This document shows, in pieces, positions 21,328-31,968 of a stretch of DNA of 64,000 nt. Made by a program: the position numbers and the translations under genes. The notes beneath the pieces were generated by a model. It was not told the DNA's origin. It searched no databases and worked only from the letters and a program-made list of their open reading frames with translations. Source of the DNA: Schizophyllum amplum (lineage: Eukaryota; Basidiomycota; Agaricomycetes; Agaricales; Schizophyllaceae); NCBI GenBank assembly GCA_007026445.1, contig VDMD01000012.1, positions 310,001 to 374,000 on the forward strand, written 5' to 3'. How positions within the stretch are numbered: position 1 is the first letter of the stretch; every line of letters starts with the position of its first letter.

Positions 21328-22338
21328 TCACAACATACAACACTCACACTTTCCGTCTCTCGCCGTGCTGCTGTCGATGTACGTTTTATCTGCTGGACAA
21401 GGGGCCATAGAGTTTGGCGCATGGGTGCATCGCGACGTCGTTTCATTCTCTCCTGCTTGCTTACTAGTACTCGGTGGCTGTTTTGCCGGATGCTGCGCCG
21501 TTGGCAGCTCGCAGGATGGCGGGCGCGTGTGCTCTGGGTCCGACGTCGGCGGGGCAAGCCCTGCGTTGAGCACGGCCTCCCTGAGGTCGAAAGCAGCTGA
21601 ACCGGACGTCGTGGTCTTCAGCCTGTTCTCCCTGATGCGCGCCACTTCGAAGAAGGCATACAGCCCGAGTCGCTCCACGTCTGCGAAGCTCGGCCCCTCT
21701 TCCATCAGGCAAAGTTCTTCGAATGCTTGCAGGCGCCAGTGCGGTACATCCACCTCGCGCGACAGCACGATCCTGTCGGTGGCACTACCGACGAGGCTGC
21801 AGTGCACGTTGTCGAGTTCGGCGAGGGCGCGGACTCTGAGGGCTTCAAAGGACCACAGTTTCGCAAGACGGAGAATCGAGATCCATTCCTCTGGGGTTTG
21901 AATATCGCACCGTCCAAGCTCTCTGTAAGCTGGTGAGCCGCCTGGACACTGTGAAAAGTTCACCGAATGTACGTGGGATATATTAACGACATGAATCTGT
22001 CGAAATCGCGGCGGCTGACGCCTTCAAGCCTCTTGACAGCGTTCTCGTCCGCATCGGAGAGATACTGGGCGGCGAATTCACGCGACCGTTTACTGAGGGG
22101 ATACCTGTGCACCTTGTACTGGGTGCCATCGTCGAGCTACGGATCATGGTCATGACCAGACAGTGGAATGAGCTAGACCGACACGCACCTGGAAAATAAC
22201 GCTGCGCGTGTCATTGAAGAAGTAGAGCCGATGCCTCGTATTAGGTGCGACATCGACCGCGGAGGAGAATGACGAGTCGCTGGATATCGTGCTGAAGGAC
22301 TCAAGAGATAGAGAACGGGATCGCCCAACGGAAGACAT
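21328..22338 (-). CDS. BTB/POZ-domain protein of the agaricomycete family
   Basis: Starts MSSVGRSRSLSLESFSTISS, a Ser-rich leader, then the BTB core RLYFFNDTRSVIFQ followed by DGTQYKVHRYPLSKRSREF and RRDFDRFMSLIYP. The C-terminal half has the family pattern PEEWISILRLAKLWSFEALR, and DRIVLSREVDVPHWRLQAFEEL, as found in the large expanded BTB family of mushroom-forming fungi. The tail is low-complexity and Cys-rich at the end (GKCECCML). At least three exons. Function unknown; possible CUL3 adaptor by analogy only. A TATAAGA box is about 40 bp upstream on the minus strand (22378-22384). Confidence 0.78.
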
Positions 22339-22844
22339 GGTGAAGCGTAATTTTTGCCGTGCTCCTCGAAGCCATTCTCTTATACTTGAATAAGCGCGCG
22401 AACCAGGTATTGTTGCCGGCAAATCCTAGTACGGTCCACACCATCGAGCGCCACCCGGACCATTTGGTACGCCAGAAGCAAGGTGCGTCAGAGCCTAAAT
22501 CAAAGGGAGATGCAGATTAGCGCCTGCAGCTCGTCAGGCAGTGCAAAGGCAGTTGGGAGCTCTTCGCAGAACTCAAATGATCACGCACCGGTCAATCGTT
22601 CGTTCGGTCTCGCTGCCTCGACTCGGAATGCCAGACTTTGAGCCTCAAGTCACAGGCTTCCATACAACGCGTAAAGCCCATCATAGAGATTGAGAGCATG
22701 CCATATAATATACAACAATCCAAAGTAGGTGAAAAGCATCGAAGATGCTATATGATAAAGGCATTAGCACAGTTGTGAGGCGTAGCGATACCGATTCCGT
22801 TTCCCCCCAGTAAAAAACACGACCCTCATGACTCTTGCCCGTTC
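22339..22844. other. Intergenic, nothing recognised
   Basis: Contains the promoter of the BTB gene (its TATA box at about 22378) and the 3' region of the Mid2-like gene, both on the minus strand. No coding exon or RNA gene seen. Confidence 0.5.
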
Positions 22845-24090
22845 TCAGACCTCCGGCACCCCGCTGTAATGTTCAGGACGTGCCTGCGGGGGGTTATACG
22901 GGGCGCCATTGGACCCGTCGTAAGGGTTGTACGAGAGGTGTGTAGCTCCTCCCATGGCGTAGGGAGTGCTCGAGTCGTACTGCGAGTCCGCAACATACGT
23001 GCTGGTCGGAGCTGGCGAGGACGGGAACGTCGACGGATCGGAAGGATCCTTCATGTCGCTGTCAGAAAACATGTTCGCTGGTGAGCAGAAGACACTTACG
23101 TAGAGCTTCGGGGTTGCCGTCCGATTGGGCACGAACTCCGTCTTCTCGCTGAAGGCTCCCGGTGTGGACGGCGGCAGAGGAGGCGTATGAGATGTGAGCG
23201 GCGGGGCCGCGGACGCTGGAGCCATGCCGGCGCGCTGCCGGCGACGACGCATCAGGAAGAACAACAACGCTCCAAGCAGACCAAGGCCGACGACACCACC
23301 GACGACGCCACCGGCGATTGCACCGACGTTTGTCTTGCTACCACTGCCTGACGACGAGGACGCGCTGCTGGGCTGAGCGCCGGGATCCGAGGAGCCGCTC
23401 GAAGAGCTTTTCGAAGCGCTGTACGTAGGCTTAGCGGAGCCTGTGGACTCGGCAGGATCCGAGTATGCATCATTGATAGCCGTCTGCAGCGAGAACGTAT
23501 CGTTCGACTGTCCGTAGGGTGAGCGTGGGCTGCTTGTGGTTTTGGGAAACAACGCACCACGACGTCCTGGTAGGCCCAATGCGGGACCCGCGTGCCGCTG
23601 GGGATGTCTTCCGGATACTGTGCGATGGCGACGCTCGAGCAGTTGGCAGAGTACGTGGACCATTCGATGTATTCTGCGTCCTGGCAGGCCGAGCACGCAG
23701 CCAAGACCGAGTAAAAGACGGTGTTGCACCGGCATTCCGTCGCATACGCAGGATCAGGACCGACGTATTGTTCGTCCGTTTCTAGGCTTGGGACGCTGAA
23801 TACTGTGACGGGTCGTCAGGGAGATGCACATCGATGTGCGTGGGAGACTCACTGCCGCTGTTGCAGACAGCGCCGAGGTACACCAGGACGTCGCAGGGCG
23901 ACTGCGTAAGGGTGTTGTACGTCTATGTGAGGGTAAGCAGCCCGTCTTCGCGCTGAGACAACACACGCACCCAGTCGTAGTTCGAGTCGGTGCATTGAGC
24001 GCTGGCGCTGCTTGTGGAGTTTTGTCCCTCCACGCTGCGTGCAGACAACAGCGCGACGGTCACGGCGGAAATCGAACGAAGGACGACCAT
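22845..24090 (-). CDS. Secretory single-pass membrane protein, Mid2/WSC-sensor-like layout
   Basis: Signal peptide at the start (VVLRSISAVTVALLSARSVEG), then a Cys-rich ectodomain with ECRCNTVFYSVLAACSACQD, and FxxIP followed by RVPHWAYQDV. A Ser-rich stalk leads to one transmembrane helix (GAIAGGVVGGVVGLGLLGAL, FF) with a basic stop-transfer RRRRQR, and a Pro-rich cytoplasmic tail ending in HYSGVPEV. This is the layout of fungal cell-wall or surface sensors, though no named Pfam domain is recognised. The gene at 31969 has the same cysteine and IPHWA pattern and matching introns, so the two are paralogues. A TATA-like CATATAAGG lies about 70 bp upstream (about 24160-24168). Confidence 0.75.
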
Positions 24091-24753
24091 GGTGCGCGAC
24101 TGCTGTTATCCCTGGGAAGAGCGGAGGTCCCAGAAGCCGCGCCCTTGCAGCTTGGCACCTTATATGCCCTTTACGAAACAAGGGGTATAACACAGCGCTG
24201 ATTGACAGGAGGGCACCGCTCGAGAGATCGTTGTCAATCTCCCCGAGAATAAGCGCCTGCCTGTCCGCAAAATGAACAAGGCACGCCGCTAAATCACGCG
24301 GATGCGGACACGCCTTGATCAATGCCCTTCGGCCACTGCCCGAGCCCCTCTATCCATGCATTCATCGCGGTGTCTGCGTAGGAAGATCCAAAAGAGTAGG
24401 AAAGGGAAGTCAAGAGAACAGAAACTGAAGAGCGAGAAGGGCGTCAAACAGCGACACTGCATGGGGTCACGAGTTACGGACAAGTCACCCCCCGGCCCGG
24501 AAGTAAGTACTCACACTGAATGCCTCCTTGCAGCTTTCGCCGCCGCCGTTCAGCAGAAGTCGGCGGAGAGCACCCATACAGGCCGCGCGCAAGCATTCAA
24601 TGACAGGAAATTCATTATAAAACAGCCTTCCAACGGCTCAGATAAAAAGCTCCTTGCCACATTGATTCTTGAAGGTATCTGGCAACACCGGTCCTAACGA
24701 GAAACCCAGTCAGTAGGAACCGTGGTACTCTAACTTACCTTACTCTGACATTC
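24091..24753. other. Intergenic, nothing recognised
   Basis: Upstream region of the Mid2-like gene and the 3' region of the first aldo-keto reductase, both transcribed from the minus strand. Small open frames here have no recognisable protein character. Confidence 0.5.
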
Positions 24754-25938
24754 TTAGTGCTGATAGTTGTACTTCCGCTTCACCACGCTCGACCCGACCT
24801 CCTCGATCCTAGTCATATCTTCCATACTCAGATCCGGCACGGCAAGGGTGTCCAGATATGCTCTAATGCGGCACGCTTTGCTGCTCGTCCTGCATCGCGG
24901 GTTAGCCACATCGCGCATGTGTGCACCAGGACGAAGATAGTGGAGCGGAATGAGACTGATTAAACAGCAAAAAGTCGAACACGCACGTGACGACGACAAT
25001 CGCTTTTTGATACATCCACTTCATCAGCACCTGGCTAGGGGTAACGGCGGTGCCGCGCTGTGCACCGAGACGCTCAGCGATGTCCGCAAGCAACGGCTCC
25101 AGAGGACCGCTCGTCATCGCCTGCGCAAGTCAGATATCTACGCCTGACAATTGGGTTACACAGCAGGACGAACCGGATAGAGGCCACCATACGACGCGAC
25201 TGTGATACCCTTGCTCTGGCAGAACTCTACCAGGGGCCGTACGGTCTGCCAGACATATGGATGCAGCTCAATCTGTGATTATTCAGTCAATGTCAACGTC
25301 AGTCAAATGTGTTCATGCCTCGCCCACCTGGTTGACCGCCGGCACCATTATCGCACCCTGCAGCACCGTCTGCAGTTCGGCGATGCCGAAGTTCGACACC
25401 CCGATGGATTTGGTCAGTCCCTGCGTCTTTGCCTCCTCCATCTCCCGCCACACGTCCGGAAGCGTGGCCTCCTTTTTGTACACCCCCGGTGAATGAATCA
25501 GGAAAAGATCAACGTAGTCGGTGCCGAGTTTCCTCAGCGATTCTTTGAGGGTTTCTGAGACTGACGGACCGCCATGCACAGAGTGCTGTCCGAGCTTTGT
25601 TGTGATGTAGAGGTCCTCTCGCGCCCTGCCCAGCGCCCTACAGTAATCGGAGATTCAGTACATGACCGACAAAGCAACTTTGATAAGTAGCGAGTGTCGA
25701 GTTCGAGCGCGAGTGAGGAAGGACCACGCACCAGTGACTCCTCGTTATTGTAAGCCTGCGCACCATCGAAATGTGTAACACCACACTCGATAGCTTGCTT
25801 CACCGCCCGATTCGCATCCTGCATGAACAGCGCAGAGCCGGTACCGAAGGCGATCCAAGGGATCTTGCCACCGTCACTGAGTGTGTGCATCACCGTTTGC
25901 GACGTCCTGGACGCCATCTTCGACATCCTGGACAACAT
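24754..25938 (-). CDS. Aldo-keto reductase (first of a tandem pair)
   Basis: NADPH-dependent oxidoreductase, TIM-barrel, about 290 residues, substrate unknown. The catalytic tetrad is visible: Asp and Tyr in THFDGAQAYNNEES, Lys in LYITTKL, His in LFLIHSPG. Further signatures are GLTKSIGVSNFG, AVNQ-IELHPY and QVLMKWMYQK. The C terminus ends VVKRKYNYQH. At least five exons. The second exon is in frame with the catalytic Lys only if one G of a GGG run at about 25627-25629 is extra, so a one-base assembly error is possible there. Start taken at 25938 (MLSRMSKMASRTSQ). A TATATAA box is at 25971-25977, about 30 bp upstream. Confidence 0.85.
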
Positions 25939-26341
25939 GCTGGAATAGTGAACAGTTGATCTTGCGACGTTATATATGCTTAATGGGCGAGGCGCACGCG
26001 GTCGTTCGGCATCGCCCACTGGCGGCAATGGTTCCGCGGTACTCTGGCCCTTCATACGGCGTCCGTAGTTGTCGGAAACTACGATCACTGACAGAGTCGA
26101 GTGGGTAACCCAAAGAGGTTTGGATAACGCAAGGCGGTGACAACTTGAACAAGCTGGCGTGCGAGCATAGACTCCTAGCTCGGCGCATGAGCGTGGATGT
26201 GTAATTTGGCACATATAATGATCCTCGCGAGTGGGAGCGATAAGAGTTAAACTCAACCGAGCTTCGAAGCTGAAAAGCGCGTTAACACTTGGTTTTATGA
26301 TCTGCGTACTGTACAATTTTGTCCTGATTATAACACGTTCT
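25939..26341 (-). promoter_or_regulatory. Promoter of first AKR, 3' region of second
   Basis: About 400 bp between the two minus-strand aldo-keto reductases, with a TATATAA box at 25971-25977. Nothing else recognised. Confidence 0.45.
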
Positions 26342-27441
26342 CTACTCCCCTTCAGCGAAGGCATTCTTCATGTAGACCCGCTTGAGAACCTTCACACCGT
26401 TCTCTTCGATCTTGGCGATCTCGTCCGAGGTCAAGTCGGGCACGTTGATAGCGTCGAGATACTCGTGGATGCGCTCCGCCTTGCTAGTGGTGCTAGAGAA
26501 TGACCAGACGTCAGGGGTTTGTGTTTGCAGAGTGAGAAAGCGGCGTACGTGATGACAATGACTTCCTTCTGGATCAGCCACTTCTGGAGCACTTGCCCCG
26601 TCGTCACAGTCTTGCCGTAGTCCTTGGACAGCCGGCCGGCGATGTCTTCAAGGATCCCATCCAAAGGGCCGCCCTTACCTTTAGTCTACTCGTCGCGTTA
26701 GATATAGCATGCCGTATTATAGAAGGAAACTCACAAGGGGGCTGAGACCGTTGTACGACGCAACGGTGATGCCCTTGGCCTTGCAGAGGTCGTAGATCGA
26801 CTTCGCCGAGCGCCAGACATAAGGGTGCAGCTCGATCTGACAAGGAAGATCAGAAGGTACGCTGTACATCGGGGACACAACCAATTACCTGGTTCACGGC
26901 TGGCGGAATAGATGCCTCGGCCAGGACTGCTTCCAGGTCTTCCACCTTGAAGTTGCTCACGCCTATCGACCGCGCCAGCCCGTCCTTCACGAGGCCCTCC
27001 ATGGCGACCCATAGAGCAGGCAGCGTGCCATCCTTGCGGAATGCCAGCGGCGAATGAACGAGGAACAGATCAACGTAGTCCGTGCCGATCTTCTTCAGCG
27101 AGCCCTCCAGCGACGCTTTGAGGGACTCCCCAGGAGCCAATGTGAAGTTCGGGCTGAGCTTGGTCGTGATGAAGAGATCCAAGCGTTGCTTGCCCGAAGC
27201 TTTAATGGCGGCACCCTAACCAAGTTGTTAGCCGTGTAGCGGGGAAAAAAGGCGTGGCAAAGCAGCGCACTATGGACTCTTCGTTGTCGTAGGATTGCGC
27301 ACCATCCAGATGAGTGAAGCCGTTCGCGATCGCCTGCTTTACAGGCCCGGACGCGTCCTGCCCGTAGAACGCGGTCCCGGTGCCAAAGCCAATCCAGGGA
27401 ATATGCTTGCCATTGCTGAGCGTGTACGTCTTGGTGGACAT
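26342..27441 (-). CDS. Aldo-keto reductase (second of a tandem pair)
   Basis: Paralogue of its neighbour with the same exon arrangement and about 290 residues. It starts MSTKTYTLSNGKHIPWIGFG. Catalytic residues are Asp and Tyr in THLDGAQSYDNEES, Lys in LFITTKLSPN, and His in LFLVHSPLA. The NADPH-side motifs LARSIGVSNFKVEDLE, IELHPYVWRSAK and QVLQKWLIQKEV are present, and the C terminus reads VLKRVYMKNAFAEGE. Both copies share the divergent ..GTDYVDLFL.HSP.. segment typical of the fungal YPR1/GCY1-like or xylose-reductase-like branch; which one is not decidable by eye. Frame appears intact. Probably arose by local duplication. Confidence 0.88.
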
Positions 27442-28494
27442 GATGGAGAAGTCTGAGGTTGGTGTTTATGCGTCTGTGAAGTCGATAGGTATCTTGAAGT
27501 TGAAAGGCGACTGGGTGTCAGGCCAGTCTTATGTTGCCAGTCCGACTGCTTTCCTAATGCATTCCGTCATATTTGCAAGCTCGACGCGTCACGCGTCATT
27601 GGCGCTTCGTAAAGTTTGTAAACCGTCGAGAAGAAACCACCGATGCGCGGAAGAGTACAAGTTGAGTACAAGTCCGATGGCAGCCTGCCCTCAAGCAACA
27701 CGTGGCCACCGCCCATATAATCCGTCCCGCGAAATTTTCGTCTCTCATCTTTTAACAACTCCAGGTGCTTGTTTACCACATGTTAGACTGCCGGTCTGAA
27801 GGCAGTCCTTCATCATTCGCACCTCAGACCAACTGGTTCACTCTTTGGCTGTCTATCCAGGCGCAAGCCCTATGGATGAGGCGGTCACCTAGTGCCCCGA
27901 CATCCACATCCTGCTGTCGAGTATCTACATAGTCCGTATTCTACCAATCAGATGCTTTTGAGCCTCTTTGAGGGTTGGAGAGGAACACGTCCTACACTGG
28001 CTGCCTCTTGCTTGAAGTTGACCGGGACTGACGAAAACACTTATTGCAGTGAAGACCGCTGTCGTGTGTTCAAACGTTCACGTTCCCTTCAGTCTCGCCG
28101 TGCAGACGTTCGGATGGCTCACGAAGAAAACTCGCTGTCTTGTGTCTTCAGGTGACCCGGCTACTGCAATAAAGGACGGAGTCCGTTGCAGCGCGTATCC
28201 TCGATGATCTTCTCGAAAGTCATCAGTACTTAGTGCTCGTATTAGTAACGGCGGTGCCCTGGTGCCCACTTGGTGACTACGACGCCCGCTTTGCTAATCA
28301 CCTGAGCTAGCTGCGCCTCACTTGAAAATAGATCTAACTCAGCGCCTATACGCATAGCAACGATTCGGGCAGCACGTCAACGTGACTCGTTCTGAACATC
28401 GCAACTCGTTCTAAACATGGCTTACTGGCTGTAAATAAGTCTATGATAATACTTACTTCTTCGTTAGATATGTGTCGTGCAGAAAACGGAGCGT
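27442..28494. other. 1-kb intergenic region, nothing recognised
   Basis: Promoter of the second aldo-keto reductase on one side and 3' region of the carbonic anhydrase on the other. Short open frames on both strands lack family motifs. No tRNA B-box or terminal repeats found. Confidence 0.45.
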
Positions 28495-29474
28495 TCAGGC
28501 GTGAAGGTCAAGGATGGCGCCCTTGGGGCCCTGGGAGATCTCAAGGTCCTTCAACTTGCCGACGGACAGGTCGAAGACCTAACGATATGGTCAACAGACA
28601 CCCCTACACGCAACAATAGAACGCACCCAACCATGGACCCAGACCTCCTTCCCGCGCGGACTCCTGCCATTCTTCCAGGCGTCCTGTATGGTCTGCGACT
28701 GGATGATGTTGACCACCTGATGATAACAATCTAAGTTTATCGCTCGATACCCCATACCGCAGAGCACATACCTGAGCCTTTACGTTCTCTTCGACGAGCG
28801 CATCAAGCGCTTCGTCTCGAGGCGCCGAAGATAGCTTCAGCGAAGCAGCCATCTTCGTGAGCGGCGCGAGCCAGCGGTTGAGGGGTGCGTCCTCCGGGAG
28901 CGCTGGGTCGATCACCACAGGCTTGTCTTCGTCTTCGAGGAGTTGGGTCGAGGCGTTCAGGCACGCAACCGCGCCGCCGCACTCGCTGTGACCGACCACG
29001 ACGACTGCGAACGGCAAGAGAGAGAATCGGTTGGAATAGCTTCAGGCGGGCAGATAGAGAGACAAAGCACCGTGTTCAACGCCGAGATGGTTCACGGCGT
29101 ACGTGAGCACCGCATGGGCGCTGATATCGTCCGGGTGGAACTGGCTACGGGGGAAGGGGAGCGCGTCAGTATCTGCAGACTGTGCGCGGCAACGCTACGC
29201 ACTTGGCAATGTTCCGGTGCACGAAGATGTCGCCAGGCCGGGCGGCGGTGACCACCGACTCGGGGACGCGCGAGTCTGCGCACCCGATCCACAGGACCTG
29301 CGGGGGAGGGGGTTCGGCTCAGCACGATGCCAGCGCACAGCAAGTGGCGCCACCCACCCTTGGCGTCTGCCCCTTGGCGCACTCCGTGAAGAAGTCGGGC
29401 TCGACCTGCTCGACGTCCGCAGCCCACTGGGCGTTCGCAGACAAGAGGCGGGCGAGGGGAGGGAAGGAGGCCAT
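28495..29474 (-). CDS. Beta-class carbonic anhydrase
   Basis: Zinc enzyme interconverting CO2 and bicarbonate, about 230 residues. Zinc ligands are seen as Cys with the Asp-Arg dyad in [14 protein letters not shown], and His and Cys in [14 protein letters not shown]. Other family features are [29 protein letters not shown], and, at the end, [19 protein letters not shown]. Several short introns. The start at 29474 ([17 protein letters not shown]) gives a cytosolic enzyme; an in-frame ATG at 29606 would add an Arg/Ser-rich segment, but that DNA looks like a promoter and leader with a TACAAATA box. Stop at 28495-28497. Confidence 0.9.
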
Positions 29475-30034
29475 GGTGGTGGTAGAGAAGAGGCGGTGAG
29501 AAGATGAGCGACGAGATCTGAGGCTGGGGTATTTGTAGTAGAGAACGGCTGATGCGGCCGGTGACACTCGGCAATAAGCAGTGCCTTTTCTGGCTGCCGT
29601 GATCATATGCCGGTTCCCTCAGTGGCGAGAAGGAGCACACGTTGCTGTGAGCCTGCTGTGAACGCTCGCCGATAGGAAAGGGCAGTTGCCAGCGCGAAGA
29701 TAAAATTGGTCCGCTTGCCGATCTCGCACGCCCGTCACGCCCCAAAGCGTCCACTGACAGCTGAGTGACTCAGTCCCCATTGCGTACAAGCCCTGGCGCC
29801 TCGAGGCCGCTGGGTTGTATTTGTGGCATCCACGCCGGCCTTCGCTTGAACGTGAGCGCAGTTTCATCTCAGGGCTCTCAACGCAGCTTGCTGCAGCACA
29901 TATTGCCATAGAAGTTCAACCATAGACAGCGAACATAGTACATGAGAGGCATACGTGGTAGAGTACGTGAGTGTATTGCTGCAGAACCGGCGCGAGTACC
30001 AACACCTCGCGCCATCCCGCCCGTCCCTCAACAT
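29475..30034. other. Intergenic, nothing recognised
   Basis: Promoter of the carbonic anhydrase gene and 3' region of rpl7, both minus strand. A TATA-like TACAAATA sits about 60 bp upstream of the carbonic anhydrase start. No other feature recognised. Confidence 0.45.
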
Positions 30035-31169
30035 CTAGTTCATCTGGCGGATGAGCTTGTTGATGTTGCCCTCCCGGTCACCGAAGTCGCCGCCCTGCAC
30101 GAAGTGCTTGAACTTGCGCGTTCTCCAGCCACCAGTCGGGTTCGAGAGCTTGAATGGCCAGAGGAAGTTGGACGCCTGCTTGAAGTGCGGGCCAGCCGTG
30201 ACAATCTCGTGCACGAGATCCTCGACGCAAAGGATGTCGTACTTGCCGAGGTTCGCCTCGATGACCTGGTTGTTGGCCAGGGGGATGCGCTGCTTGTCGA
30301 CCTTGCCGTATCCGCGCTTGTAGATAAGCTCGCGGACGGACTTCAGGTTCGGCTCGCTACAATCGGATATTAACACAAGCGCATCAAGAGCTGGACAGAG
30401 AGCGCGCACCCGTAAGTGATGTAGGGCTCAACGAGACGGAGCATCTGCTGAGTTGCGCGGGTGACCTTGACAAAGACACCGTTGTTGATCTGGAGGAGAC
30501 GGAGGAGCTGGAGGATCTTGCGGGGTTTGGGGTGCGATCTCGTTGATACTAAGACGTGAATGAGTGAAGAGGAACACAAGGGGTGGACAAGTTCACGCAC
30601 CCGCGGATCCGGACAACGAAGTAGACTTTTGGTTGAGCAGCCACGTAGAAGTCACCAGAGCTTCGTGCGGCCCGCTTCAAGCGGATCTCCTCGCGCTCCT
30701 TGCCCTGGTACTCCTTCACGTACGCCTCTGCGCGCTTGAAGATGACCTTGCGCTTGGCAAGGGACGCCTAAATTTGAGTTAGCATTACGATCGAGGACAA
30801 GCCACGAATGTGGATGGAAAGATCAGCCCCGAAAGATGGTATAATTGAAGGCAGCATAGTGGTGACTAGCCTCAAAAAGAAAAGTTATGCATCATGTCGC
30901 GAATACGCAAAAGACGCAGTGTGAAAAGTTTAACGCACCTTCTTGGCCTCCGCAGCCTTCGCAAGACGTTCCTCGCGCGACTTCTCAGTCTGCTTGCGCT
31001 TCTTGAGAAGGGTCTCGGGGACCTCAATGGACTAGGAGGGTGGGGTCAGGACGATCGGTGGGTGGATGGGTGGGGGACGAGCATACTTGGGCGGTGGGAA
31101 CGCTGGCGGCAGTGTCAGTGAGACGCATACAGCATAACGGGGAGCGACGCACGTCGTTTTGGGCGCCAT
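30035..31169 (-). CDS. rpl7: 60S ribosomal protein L7 (uL30)
   Basis: Large-subunit ribosomal protein of about 245 residues. Short 5' exons encode MAPKTTVPTAQ and [20 protein letters not shown]. Then come the signature segments [78 protein letters not shown] and [20 protein letters not shown], ending [10 protein letters not shown]. Introns split RIRG/INE and YITYG/EPN. A one-base break occurs in the exon for INEIAPKPRK: the run at 30529-30532 (CCCC in coding sense) should be CCC. As L7 is essential, this is best read as an assembly error. One intron (30770-30938, 169 nt) hosts a box C/D snoRNA. Confidence 0.93.
30819..30899 (-). ncRNA. Box C/D snoRNA, snR39/snR39b-type, in rpl7 intron
   Basis: Within the 169-nt rpl7 intron, coding-strand sequence shows a box C-like ATGATGC (30889-30895) and a box D CTGA (30823-30826), about 60 nt apart. 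Directly before box D is ACCATCTTTCGGG, antisense to the conserved large-subunit rRNA segment CCCGAAAGATGGT. By the box D plus five rule the target is the G of CCCGAAAG, which I believe corresponds to yeast 25S Gm805 (snR39b); the A two bases on is the snR39/snR59 target Am807. In yeast, snR39 and snR59 lie in introns of RPL7A and RPL7B, the same host gene. Box C has one mismatch and no clear terminal stem is seen; ends are approximate. Confidence 0.72.
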
Positions 31170-31968
31170 TGCGAAGGATCTTGAGGCCGACGCCGGATAT
31201 CTGCGGTCTATGGGCAACGGTGCCCTCACTGATTTCGATGGTCGGCAGGTCCCGAGGTCATCTATACAGTAGAGTCTGACCTGACTGTCACGTGCAAGCC
31301 ACTTTGCAAGGCTATGGGCGGCAAGTCCCGGGAGACGGATCAAGTTCAACTTCGGCTAAGTATCGCCCTGGCACCTGCCGCTTTGTTTCGCATCGAAATT
31401 GTTTGGATGGTCGAGCTGTGCGCGCGCCACCCCGCTTCTCACAAGCTTCGTTCTCCTAATTGAAGCCTCCGTTGAGGGCCTCGTTTAGTATTGTAGCCCT
31501 GCACTTCTTCGCGACCTACAACTGGCTCGCTGTGCGTCTAAGTACCTAGCTTCAGATGGACAAATCCTTGGCAGACATCGACATACCTTCCTCCACCTCC
31601 ACGTGTCACATATCATGCTAAAATGCTTACTCCAACTCCCATCGCTGGGCTGAACAACAAGCTTCGAGTCGTGCTGAGTTCCTGCATATTCTCCCCGCCA
31701 CCCTCCGCCACCTCGGCGGTCGAAATGTGCTCTTGCCGCTGGTTCTCACCGCATGTCCCACATTGCGTCGGGCGCACTGCAGACGAAACCAGCCACGACC
31801 CCGCAGACTGAAACTGCGGCATCCTCCTCACCATAAGTATCATGTCAGGGCGCTCATGACACATCAAGCGCCCCTACATAACGCGCTCTACCCTGGCTCG
31901 CTGGCTTTCTTTTCTCGCTCCTTTCTTTTTTATCACGTCTTTCTTCTACGTTACGGCCCGACGAAGGG
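31170..31968. promoter_or_regulatory. Divergent promoter region rpl7 / Mid2-like gene
   Basis: About 800 bp between two divergently transcribed genes. No coding exon recognised. The half next to the plus-strand gene has a CT-rich leader (about 31900-31960), typical of fungal transcription starts. Confidence 0.45.

Noticed and set aside
29475..29606. Mitochondrial presequence for the carbonic anhydrase from an ATG at 29606
   Set aside because: The stretch is Arg/Ser-rich but contains a TATA-like element and CT-rich leader; the ATG at 29474 is a normal start.
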